Shown one piece after another: positions 1-5,456 of a DNA stretch of 6,502 bases (the first letter of the stretch is position 1; each line of letters begins with the position of its first letter). This DNA is from Desulfobacteraceae bacterium (GTDB lineage: Bacteria; Desulfobacterota; DSM-4660; Desulfatiglandales; Desulfatiglandaceae). The DNA lies in NCBI GenBank assembly GCA_030589225.1, contig JAUUWD010000092.1, forward strand, positions 1-6,502. Reading direction: 5' to 3'. The notes under the pieces are model-generated. The model saw only the letters and a program-made list of their open reading frames with translations. It was not told the origin of the DNA and ran no database searches. A program made the position numbers and the translations under genes.

Positions 1-68
1 ATTCTATGGTTTTTTTTGTCATGCATTTTCAATAGGTACCTGACAGGAAAAAGTCAAGGTTGTTTTAT

Positions 69-357
69 CAGCAATTCTCATTATGACCTTTAGGCCTTGC
101 TAATGCAGGGCCGTGGGGTCTCTTTTTAAAGGACGCAAGACAAATTCTTCCACAGCTTGTCGAACGCCCCCGTGGCTTTGAATAAAGGCTCCGAGCTGGC
201 AGAGAAGGCGTCAGTTGCAACGAAGGCTCTCCTTTGGGGCTGTCTTATAACAAATTTTAAGGCTACGCTGCCGTTCAATAGAATGAAGCAGTTTTTTGCG
301 GCCTTTAAAAAGAGACCCCGCGGTCCTGCCAGATGAAAGCCATAATTAGAATTGCTG
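69..357. repeat. 289-bp imperfect palindrome with conserved ends, MITE-like repeat element
   Basis: The two ends are inverted copies of each other. Positions 69-85 match the reverse complement of 341-357 at 16 of 17 bases, beginning CAGCAATTCT. After a short diverged stretch, 105-138 matches the reverse complement of 296-329 at 31 of 34 bases, including the shared block GGGGTCTCTTTTTAAAGG. Weaker pairing continues inward (GAACG near 161 against CGTTC near 273), and a small perfect palindrome GTTGCAAC (214-221) lies almost at the centre. The whole stretch could therefore fold as one long interrupted hairpin. No credible ORF lies inside it. The end sequence recurs at 6487-6502, which argues for a dispersed repeat family. 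TTTTAT abuts the left end (63-68) and recurs 3 bases past the right end (361-366); this could be a target duplication but is weak in such AT-rich sequence. The family was not identified, and a MITE or large REP-type element are both possible. Confidence 0.75.
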
Positions 358-498
358 CTATTTTATCCTATCTTGATTTATTTTAGCAGAGTGTTTAAGA
401 TTAATTGAGTTTAAATAAAAATTCTCTTCAACCAGGAAGTATGGTTCACCCGGATAGGCCTGATGAAACATCCCTGATCTTTATATAGAGAGCAATAT
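358..498 (+). promoter_or_regulatory. AT-rich leader upstream of def, probable operon promoter region
   Basis: This 141-base gap between the palindrome and def should carry the promoter of the def operon. The best candidate I see is TTGATT (373-378), then 17 bases, then TAAGAT (396-401); each box matches the sigma-70 consensus at 4 of 6 positions. The surroundings are AT-rich (TTTAAATAAAAATTC at about 410-424). The match is not strong and other AT-rich pairs are possible. No operator palindrome or riboswitch-like fold stood out. Confidence 0.3.
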
Positions 499-1017
499 AT
501 GAACAACAGTGAAAGTGAATTGAAGATCTATACTTATCCCGATAGAGTGTTAAGGGCAACTGCCGAGACCATTGAAAATATCGATGAGGACCTCCAGAAG
601 CTGGTGGACAACATGATTCACACCATGTATCTTGCGCCTGGCATTGGACTTGCTGCTAACCAGGTTGGGGAGCTTAGAAGGGTAATTGTATTCGATCTAT
701 ACCCCAGGAAAGAGGGGAGAGATCCTCGTGTGCTGATCAACCCTGAAATTGTACTAAGTGAGGGGAAGGTGGCTTCTGAGGAATCCTGTCTGAGTGTGGT
801 TGATTACTCGGCAGAGGTCTCCCGCAATGCCCGGGTGAAGGTAAGGGGGGTGGATCGGCATGGCAAGCCGATGGATATTGAAGCAGAGGGCCTTTTGGCC
901 ATCTGTTTGCAGCATGAGATAGATCACTTAAATGGCACACTCTACATTGATCATATCAGCAGCCTCAAAAGGACCCTTTATAAGAAGAGGTTGAAGAAAA
1001 AGCTAAAGAAAGAATAA
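499..1017 (+). CDS. def: Peptide deformylase
   Basis: A cytosolic metalloenzyme that removes the N-terminal formyl group from nascent polypeptides as they leave the ribosome. All three family motifs are present. Motif 1 is GIGLAANQVG (residues 48-57), motif 2 is ESCLS (95-99) and motif 3 is QHEIDH (138-143). The metal ligands would be Cys97, His139 and His143, with catalytic Glu140 and the oxyanion-side Gln in motif 1 (Gln55). The length of 172 aa is normal for the family. Motif 2 has Ser96 where most deformylases have Gly (EGCLS). The C-terminus is strongly basic, with seven Lys and one Arg in residues 161-172, which may help contact rRNA near the exit tunnel (inference). The ATG start is preceded by a purine-rich AGAGAG (487-492) that serves as a modest ribosome binding site. 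It is the first gene of a + strand operon and is followed by fmt, the classic def-fmt pairing. Confidence 0.97.
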   Translation: MNNSESELKIYTYPDRVLRATAETIENIDEDLQKLVDNMIHTMYLAPGIGLAANQVGELRRVIVFDLYPRKEGRDPRVLINPEIVLSEGKVASEESCLSVVDYSAEVSRNARVKVRGVDRHGKPMDIEAEGLLAICLQHEIDHLNGTLYIDHISSLKRTLYKKRLKKKLKKE

Positions 1018-1038
1018 CTCAATGTCTCGAAATCTCTA

Positions 1039-1068
1039 TCCCGCCGGCGGGACGGAGCCAAGCGGAGC
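1039..1068. repeat. GC-rich palindrome and CGGAGC direct repeats in the def-fmt gap
   Basis: The 62-base gap between def and fmt contains a perfect 14-base palindrome, TCCCGCCGGCGGGA (1039-1052). It is followed by CGGAGC repeated at 1053-1058 and 1063-1068. The unit is much more GC-rich than its surroundings and looks like an inserted short palindromic repeat. The second CGGAGC contains GGAG (1064-1067), the only Shine-Dalgarno-like sequence available to the fmt start at 1080. It has no U-tract, so it does not look like a terminator. Its CCGCC/GGCGG core is shared with the hairpin at the end of rsmB (4245-4261). Confidence 0.6.
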
Positions 1069-1079
1069 TAAATTTTTTC

Positions 1080-2048
1080 GTGGATGAATTGGCACAAAAA
1101 AAAATCCCTGAACGTCCGAAGATCGTTTTCATGGGGACCCCGGAATTTGCTGTTCCCGCTCTAAAAGCGCTCCTGGAAAATGGCCATGATGTTCTGGCTG
1201 CGGTCACCCAGCCTGATAGGCCCCGGGGAAGAGGGAAAAAAATAGCCCAATCCCCTGTCAAACAAGCTGCCATGGCCTGTGGGCTCGAGGTCCTGCAACC
1301 TGAGAATGCCTCGGCCCGGCAATTCTGTGAGATTATTCGTGACAAAGCGCCTGACCTATTGGTTGTTGTGGCGTTTGGTCAGATTTTAAAGAAGGAGATA
1401 CTTGGCATTCCATCCTGGGGAGTCCTTAATATCCATGCCTCACTTTTACCACAGTATCGAGGCGCAGCCCCCATCCAGTGGGCCATTCTAAATAGCGAAG
1501 CCAGGACCGGCCTGACCGCCATGCGGATGGATGAAGGGCTTGACAGCGGTCCAATACTTCTACAGCAGGAAATGTCCATATTGCCCGACGAAACAGCAGG
1601 CCAGCTTCATGACCGGCTTTCTGCCCTGGCCGGAGTCTTTCTCATTAGGACTCTCGAGGGCCTGGCTGAAAATCGATTGCGGGAGAGACCTCAAGATCAG
1701 AATGCCTCTACCTATGCGCCGAAGATAGATCGGGGTATGTCTCAAATAAAATGGGACAAACCTGCTGAGACTGTATCCTCTCTTATCCGGGCATTTGATC
1801 CCTGGCCAGGGGCCTTTACCAAACTCCGGGGAAAGGATATCAAACTTTTCTCATCCCGGGTTGTAGACGAAGAACGGATTGGCCTGCCCGGGAAGGTTAA
1901 AGGACATGAAGAAGGCGGACTCGAGGTGGAAACCGGCAAGGGTATAGTACAGATCAGAGAATTGCAAATCCCGGGCAGGAAGAGACTTCCTGTTAAGGAT
2001 TTCCTGAGAGGATTTCCCTTAGATAAAGGAACCCTATTGGGGAGTTAG
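1080..2048 (+). CDS. fmt: Methionyl-tRNA formyltransferase
   Basis: This cytosolic enzyme transfers a formyl group from 10-formyltetrahydrofolate to Met-tRNA(fMet), producing the initiator tRNA; def next door undoes the modification on finished chains. The N-terminal Rossmann-type domain starts IVFMGTPEFAVPAL (residues 15-28). The catalytic triad is visible: Asn117 and His119 in NIHASLLPQYRGAAP, and Asp155 in LDSGPIL. The conserved TYAPKI (211-216) leads into the C-terminal OB-like tRNA-binding domain (about 222-314), which ends with GRKRLPVKDFLRG. The length of 322 aa is normal. The start is the weak point. I take GTG at 1080, with GGAG 12 bases upstream inside a palindromic repeat. TTG at 1089 is the alternative, and the only nearby ATG (1131) would cut off the first strand. 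The frame stays open upstream of 1080 but has no ordinary start codon there. The stop codon is one base before the next gene's ATG, implying translational coupling. Confidence 0.96.
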   Translation: MDELAQKKIPERPKIVFMGTPEFAVPALKALLENGHDVLAAVTQPDRPRGRGKKIAQSPVKQAAMACGLEVLQPENASARQFCEIIRDKAPDLLVVVAFGQILKKEILGIPSWGVLNIHASLLPQYRGAAPIQWAILNSEARTGLTAMRMDEGLDSGPILLQQEMSILPDETAGQLHDRLSALAGVFLIRTLEGLAENRLRERPQDQNASTYAPKIDRGMSQIKWDKPAETVSSLIRAFDPWPGAFTKLRGKDIKLFSSRVVDEERIGLPGKVKGHEEGGLEVETGKGIVQIRELQIPGRKRLPVKDFLRGFPLDKGTLLGS

Positions 2049-2049
2049 A

Positions 2050-2949
2050 ATGAAAGGGTCGCCAAAAACGCTAAAAGCAATGCCCCAACAGATGGATGTC
2101 CCATTAACCACTGACGAAAAAAGATTTTCTGAACCTGAAGACCAAGGACAACCCACAAAAAGGATCTTTATCCTCCTTTTGCTGCTTGCCTGTGTGGTCA
2201 TGGTGGGATTGGCCTTTTTGCTCTGGTGGGTTCCATATGTGGGTCTGTCCAATCTCCATAGAAGTCTTCCCGGGATTCTGGCTATATTCTTAGGTGGTTT
2301 TGTCCTTTTCTGGCTGGGCGGCGCCCTCACACTTCTTTTTACCATTATTCGCGGGAGGAACCTTTTTTTTAACCGCCGTATTCGGGGCGTGGTGATTCGA
2401 GTCCTTTTCCCTTTGCTGGTGGGGGTGGGCAAGTGCCTGGGCATTAGCAAAACCGAGATCCGGAGATCTTTCGTAGCCATCAATAATCGACTGGTCCTTG
2501 CCGAAGCCAGAAAGGTCAGACCGTCAAAGCTTCTTATACTTCTCCCCCATTGTCTCCAGAATCACGACTGCACCGTAAGGATTACCGGTAATGTGGAGAA
2601 CTGCAAGGCCTGTGGCAAGTGCAAGATAAAGGATTTAGTGGCCCTTTCGGAAAAATATCATGTCTCCATGTCGGTGGCTACGGGCGGAACCCTGGCCAGA
2701 AGGATCGTGGTCGAGAAAAAGCCGGATATTATTATTGGTGTTGCATGTGAACGAGACCTGACAAGCGGTATTCAGGACAGCTACCCAATTCCTGTTTACG
2801 GGATATTAAATAGAAGGCCCTTTGGACCATGTTATGATACGGATGTGGATCTGGATCTGGTTGAAAGGGGACTGATAACCTTTTTAGGACATGAACTCAG
2901 TGAAACCGAGGGACCTGGCACTAAAAGCACTAAACAGGCAGGAAGATAG
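2050..2949 (+). CDS. DUF116 family membrane protein with cysteine-rich cytosolic domain
   Basis: I recognise this as a DUF116-type protein of unknown biochemical function. Two hydrophobic segments (about residues 38-61 and 72-99) make a membrane hairpin near the N-terminus. A soluble domain of about 190 residues follows. Its cysteines are arranged as PHCLQ (Cys168), Cys174, then CKACGKC (Cys185, 188, 191), ACERDL (Cys233) and GPCYDT (Cys261). The C-x2-C-x2-C cluster plus the outlying cysteines looks suited to a metal or iron-sulfur centre (inference). RPFGPC and the VATGGT segment (209-214) look like family signature loops. The ATG is one base after the fmt stop, with GGGGAG (about 2039-2044) as ribosome binding site, so it is almost certainly co-translated with fmt. 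Its 3' end overlaps the rsmB start. The context between fmt and rsmB suggests a link to translation or one-carbon chemistry, but nothing in the sequence proves it. Confidence 0.88.
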   Translation: MKGSPKTLKAMPQQMDVPLTTDEKRFSEPEDQGQPTKRIFILLLLLACVVMVGLAFLLWWVPYVGLSNLHRSLPGILAIFLGGFVLFWLGGALTLLFTIIRGRNLFFNRRIRGVVIRVLFPLLVGVGKCLGISKTEIRRSFVAINNRLVLAEARKVRPSKLLILLPHCLQNHDCTVRITGNVENCKACGKCKIKDLVALSEKYHVSMSVATGGTLARRIVVEKKPDIIIGVACERDLTSGIQDSYPIPVYGILNRRPFGPCYDTDVDLDLVERGLITFLGHELSETEGPGTKSTKQAGR

Positions 2950-4270
2950 GCCCGGCTCTCTGAAGCGATACCTGGTATATGAGTTTCAGGGAGACCCCCA
3001 TCTGAATGAACGAGATAGGGCCTTTATCATTCACCTGGTTCAAGGGGTTTTGCGGTGGAGGCTTAGGCTTGATTGGATAATTCAGCAGACTGTCCGCTTT
3101 CCTTTCAGAAAGATAGAACCTCCCGTCTTAAACATCCTCCGCCTTGCCCTCTACCAGATATTTTATATGGATCGGGTCCCGGAATCGGCTGCAGTCAATG
3201 AAGCAGTCAAGCAGGCCAAGTCTATTGATTCCGGTCGCGTAGCAGGCTTTGTCAATGGTATCTTGCGACATATCTGTCGAGCGAAGGCGCAGATCGTCTT
3301 CCCTGACAGGACGAAAGATCCAGTTGGTTATCTGTATGTCTTTTATTCTTACCCCACATGTTTGGTGAAAAAGTGGATAAGAGAGATAGGAACCGATTTC
3401 ACAGAACGCATTCTATCGGCGGGGAACCGCATAACGGGTCTGGTTATTAGAGCCAATACGTTAAAAGTTGAACGCCCAGGTCTGATAAAACGCCTGAAAG
3501 CGGAAGATGTGGAAGGTAAACCGACCTTGTATTCACCGGAAGGCATCGCAGTTGAGGGCCTTAAGGGACCGGTTGACCGGCTGGACACCTTTAAGGAGGG
3601 CCTGTTTCAAGTGCAGAGCGAGCCGGCACAGATCTGTGCCCGCCTTCTTGCACCCAGACCGGGGGAGAGAGTCTTTGATATCTGTGCGGGACTGGGGGGC
3701 AAATCTACCCATATGGCAGAACTAATGGGAGATAAGGGAGAGATTGTTGCGCTTGACATGAACCATAAGAGGCTGTTAAGCCTTGTACAGAGTTCATACC
3801 GCCTTGGAATGGGCTGCATTCAGCCTATGGTTGCTGACGCTGTGAAGCATCCTTTCCCCATGGCCGGGCGTTACTTTGATAGGATTTTGGTTGACGGACC
3901 CTGCTCTGCCCTGGGTACTATTTCCAGGAACCCGGATGCAAAGTGGATTCGGGATGAAGCCGATATCAGGCGGCTGTCCGTTTTACAACGGAAGATTCTA
4001 AATAACGCCGTGCCCTTACTCCGGGAAGGGGGAAAGATGCTTTATGTGACGTGTACCATCTCAAGGGAAGAGAATGAGGATGTGGTTCGTGATTTCTTAG
4101 GGGAAAACAGAGAAATGGCTTTAGAAGACCTGCGAAAGCGTGTCCCCGAATGGGGACTCGATCTAATTGATGATCAAGGTTTTTTCAAGACCTTGCCTCA
4201 TGTCCATGGAATGGATGGTTTTTTTGGGGCCTTGTTTAGTAAGAGTCCGCCGCAGGCGGACGTTATATGA
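2891..4270 (+). CDS. rsmB: 16S rRNA (cytosine-C5)-methyltransferase RsmB
   Basis: An RsmB/Sun/Fmu-type enzyme that makes m5C (position 967 in E. coli numbering) in 16S rRNA using SAM. The N-terminal NusB-like RNA-binding domain spans about residues 5-135 (PRDLALKALN, then LNILRLALYQIFYMDRVPESAAVNEAV). The C-terminal methyltransferase domain has the SAM loop DICAGLGGKSTH (263-274) and acidic Asp289 after beta-2. Motif IV is DGPCSALGT with Cys338, and motif VI is YVTCT with the predicted nucleophile Cys388. The usual CAAPGGK loop is CAGLGGK here. It ends HGMDGFFGALFSK, the normal family ending, followed by about eight residues encoded by a small palindrome. The start overlaps the DUF116 gene by 59 bases. 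ATG 2891 has AGGA only one base away, whereas GTG at 2900 has the same AGGA at a normal 10-base spacing, so the true start may be three codons later. The length of 459 aa is typical. Confidence 0.95.
   Translation: MNSVKPRDLALKALNRQEDRPGSLKRYLVYEFQGDPHLNERDRAFIIHLVQGVLRWRLRLDWIIQQTVRFPFRKIEPPVLNILRLALYQIFYMDRVPESAAVNEAVKQAKSIDSGRVAGFVNGILRHICRAKAQIVFPDRTKDPVGYLYVFYSYPTCLVKKWIREIGTDFTERILSAGNRITGLVIRANTLKVERPGLIKRLKAEDVEGKPTLYSPEGIAVEGLKGPVDRLDTFKEGLFQVQSEPAQICARLLAPRPGERVFDICAGLGGKSTHMAELMGDKGEIVALDMNHKRLLSLVQSSYRLGMGCIQPMVADAVKHPFPMAGRYFDRILVDGPCSALGTISRNPDAKWIRDEADIRRLSVLQRKILNNAVPLLREGGKMLYVTCTISREENEDVVRDFLGENREMALEDLRKRVPEWGLDLIDDQGFFKTLPHVHGMDGFFGALFSKSPPQADVI
4245..4261. repeat. GC-rich hairpin inside the last codons of rsmB
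   Basis: GTCCGCC (4245-4251) and GGCGGAC (4255-4261) form a perfect 7-bp stem around a GCA loop. It lies in frame in rsmB, encoding the tail after FFGALFSK, and ends seven bases before the TGA. Its CCGCC/GGCGG core is like the palindrome between def and fmt, suggesting two members of a short palindromic repeat class located at gene junctions. No U-tract follows, so it is not a typical terminator, although it might slow 3' exonucleases in the polycistronic mRNA (inference). Confidence 0.6.
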
Positions 4271-4287
4271 AATCGTGAGAGCGATTT
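4270..4287 (+). other. Small hairpin between rsmB and rpe
   Basis: AAATCG (4270-4275) pairs with CGATTT (4282-4287) around a six-base TGAGAG loop. It starts at the last base of the rsmB stop codon and ends eight bases before the rpe Shine-Dalgarno sequence. Six base pairs, half of them A-T, make a weak stem; the downstream bases TTATCT are not a clear U-tract. It could affect processing or coupling, or be chance. Confidence 0.3.
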
Positions 4288-4306
4288 TATCTACGGAGGA
4301 ATCCAC

Positions 4307-4990
4307 ATGGGAAAAATTGCACCCTCTATCCTTTCGGCTGATTTTACACGGCTTGGAGAAGAGATTAAGGCTGTGGAAAAGGCAGGGGCTGATTACATCC
4401 ACGTCGATGTCATGGACGGTCATTTTGTCCCTAATATTACAATTGGCCCTATGATTGTGAAGGCTGCACGACGTGTCACGGACCTGCCCCTTGACGTCCA
4501 CCTGATGATATCAGAACCGGACAGCTTTATTGATGAATTCGCAGCCGCAGGCGCCAGTATTATAACCGTCCATGCGGAGACGACTAAGCATCTTCACAGG
4601 ACGATACAGCATATAAAAAACAATGGAGTGAGGGCAGGCGTCTCTTTAAATCCCGCCACGCCCTTGGAGGGTTTGGAGTATATACTGGAAGACCTGAACA
4701 TGGTTCTTCTCATGACTGTCAACCCCGGTTTTGAAGGCCAGGAATTCATTCTACAGGTCATCCCTAAAGTCAAGCGGCTAAAAGAAATGGTAGATAAGAG
4801 TGGTTTGGACATAGAGATCGAGGTCGATGGCGGGATCAGCCCGGAGACCATAGACTTGGTGTCATCTGCAGGCGCCAATGTTTTTGTTGCAGGTTCTGCC
4901 ATCTTCTACAGCGAAAATTATGAAAAGACCATTCGTCTGATGCGTGAAAGAATGGATAAGGCTTCGCCATTAGAAAAAAGAAAGCCCTAA
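4307..4990 (+). CDS. rpe: Ribulose-phosphate 3-epimerase
   Basis: A cytosolic TIM-barrel metalloenzyme that interconverts D-ribulose 5-phosphate and D-xylulose 5-phosphate in the pentose phosphate and Calvin-type pathways. The family landmarks are in order. They are APSILSADF (residues 5-13) and [12 protein letters not shown] (32-43), then DVHLM (63-67), [10 protein letters not shown] (136-145), EVDGGI (172-177) and AGSAIF (195-200). Predicted metal ligands are His32, Asp34, His65 and Asp174; Asp34 and Asp174 are also the acid/base pair. GGI at 175-177 and GSA at 196-198 would bind the phosphate. The length of 227 aa is slightly over the usual, because of a short basic tail ([14 protein letters not shown]). 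The start is well supported by GGAGGA (4295-4300) six bases before the ATG. It lies 36 bases after rsmB and is probably the last gene of the operon, though I see no terminator between it and the next promoter. Confidence 0.97.
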   Translation: MGKIAPSILSADFTRLGEEIKAVEKAGADYIHVDVMDGHFVPNITIGPMIVKAARRVTDLPLDVHLMISEPDSFIDEFAAAGASIITVHAETTKHLHRTIQHIKNNGVRAGVSLNPATPLEGLEYILEDLNMVLLMTVNPGFEGQEFILQVIPKVKRLKEMVDKSGLDIEIEVDGGISPETIDLVSSAGANVFVAGSAIFYSENYEKTIRLMRERMDKASPLEKRKP

Positions 4991-5018
4991 ACCATGAATG
5001 CGATGCACCTGTTTTCGC

Positions 5019-5048
5019 TTGACATTTTGGGTAATTATGGTCTATAAT
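5019..5048 (+). promoter_or_regulatory. Consensus sigma-70 promoter for the cold-shock gene
   Basis: TTGACA (5019-5024) and TATAAT (5043-5048) both match the sigma-70 consensus perfectly, with an 18-base spacer. Transcription would begin near 5054-5056, giving a leader of about 120 bases before the cold-shock start codon. A second perfect pair of boxes does not occur elsewhere in the window. It makes the cold-shock gene a separate strong unit downstream of the def-rpe operon. Confidence 0.85.
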
Positions 5049-5054
5049 AACCAT

Positions 5055-5174
5055 GTGTTAATGGCCCGGCAATATTCGCGGGTCGGTTTTGCTCTGAAGG
5101 ACCATTTCCTTTGCCAGAGTTACGACCTGAGGTTTGGGATCATTACGGAAAATCTTTGAAAGGAGGTCATTGCT
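5055..5174 (+). promoter_or_regulatory. Long 5' leader of the cold-shock mRNA with an early hairpin
   Basis: Between the predicted transcription start and the TTG start codon lie about 120 untranslated bases, a length familiar from cold-shock genes whose leaders act as temperature-sensing or stability elements. Near its 5' end, GGCCCG (5063-5068) can pair with CGGGTC (5079-5084, one G-U pair) around an AATATT-containing loop. At its 3' end is an unusually complete Shine-Dalgarno sequence, AAAGGAGGT (5159-5167), seven bases before the start codon. Whether the leader refolds with temperature cannot be told from reading alone. Confidence 0.5.
5061..5159 (+). CDS. Possible 32-aa leader ORF in the cold-shock mRNA
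   Basis: ATG at 5061 opens a 32-codon frame (begins MARQYSRVGF, ends RFGIITENL) that stops at TGA 5157-5159, exactly touching the first base of the cold-shock Shine-Dalgarno sequence (5159-5167). The ATG would sit only about 6 bases from the predicted mRNA 5' end and has no Shine-Dalgarno sequence, so any translation would be leaderless-like. The product has no recognised domain or membrane segment. A frame of this size can arise by chance. Its placement between a strong promoter and a strong ribosome binding site is the only reason to list it. Confidence 0.2.
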   Translation: MARQYSRVGFALKDHFLCQSYDLRFGIITENL

Positions 5175-5375
5175 TTGGCAGAAGGAACTGTAAAGTGGTT
5201 TAGTGAGAAGAAGGGCTATGGTTTCATTGAACAGAATGACGGCCCCGACATATTTGTCCACTATTCCTCGATAGATACTTCCGGATTCAAGACCCTTGCT
5301 GAAGGTGAGCGAGTGAGCTTCGATGTGGAAGAGAGTGACCGGGGACCCGTGGCTAAGAATGTCAACAAGCTCTAA
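5175..5375 (+). CDS. Cold-shock protein, CspA family
   Basis: A 66-aa single-domain cold-shock protein that binds single-stranded RNA and DNA and acts as an RNA chaperone. The sequence is classic: GTVKWFSEKKGYGFI contains the first strand, Trp8 and the RNP1 motif KGYGFI (13-18). RNP2 is DIFVHYS (25-31), and the rest of the beta-barrel follows (LAEGERVSFDVEE). The start codon is TTG at 5175, set by the family N-terminus (MAEGTVKWF) and by AAAGGAGGT seven bases upstream; no in-frame ATG precedes it. The gene has its own consensus promoter and terminator and so forms a one-gene unit. The cspA-like family has many paralogues, so I do not give a specific letter. Cold induction is not shown by the sequence and should not be assumed. 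Confidence 0.97.
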   Translation: MAEGTVKWFSEKKGYGFIEQNDGPDIFVHYSSIDTSGFKTLAEGERVSFDVEESDRGPVAKNVNKL

Positions 5376-5397
5376 TTTGTTTTATTACGGTACTAAG

Positions 5398-5435
5398 GGC
5401 ATCTTGTCTCACCTGGACAAGGTGCCTTTTTATTT
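5398..5435 (+). terminator. Intrinsic terminator after the cold-shock gene
   Basis: GGCATCTTGTCT (5398-5409) pairs with GGACAAGGTGCC (5415-5426) in an uninterrupted 12-bp stem with two G-U pairs and a five-base loop. TTTTTATTT (5427-5435) follows. This is a textbook rho-independent terminator, 22 bases after the cold-shock stop codon. Read in the other direction the stem is followed by TTAGTACC, which is not U-rich, so it probably does not efficiently end the convergent gene. Confidence 0.9.
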
Positions 5436-5456
5436 GAACCAGGATCACGGAAGCAC

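Noticed and set aside
1..68. Possible 3' end of an upstream gene or its terminator (T-run at 9-16)
   Set aside because: No stem precedes the T-run within the window and no coding frame with recognisable content ends here.
69..357. CRISPR array, tRNA or integron attachment site
   Set aside because: There are no regularly spaced direct repeats, no cloverleaf with a TTC arm, and the inverted arms are far longer than an attachment site core; no integrase gene is present.
1039..1052. Palindrome between def and fmt as a transcription terminator
   Set aside because: No U-tract follows directly; the next T-run (1073-1078) is 20 bases away, and def and fmt are normally co-transcribed.
1019..1345. 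A 108-codon open frame on the - strand over the fmt start
   Set aside because: It is antisense to the highly conserved N-terminus of Fmt, and its translation shows no domain; it is a by-product of the coding sequence opposite.
2034..2483. A 149-codon open frame on the - strand
   Set aside because: It lies antisense to the N-terminal half of the DUF116 gene, its product is Arg/Lys/Pro-rich without any family motif, and the + strand gene has clear coupling and conserved features.
4163..4501. Open frames on both strands across the rsmB-rpe junction
   Set aside because: They overlap well-supported conserved ends of RsmB and Rpe and encode nothing recognisable.
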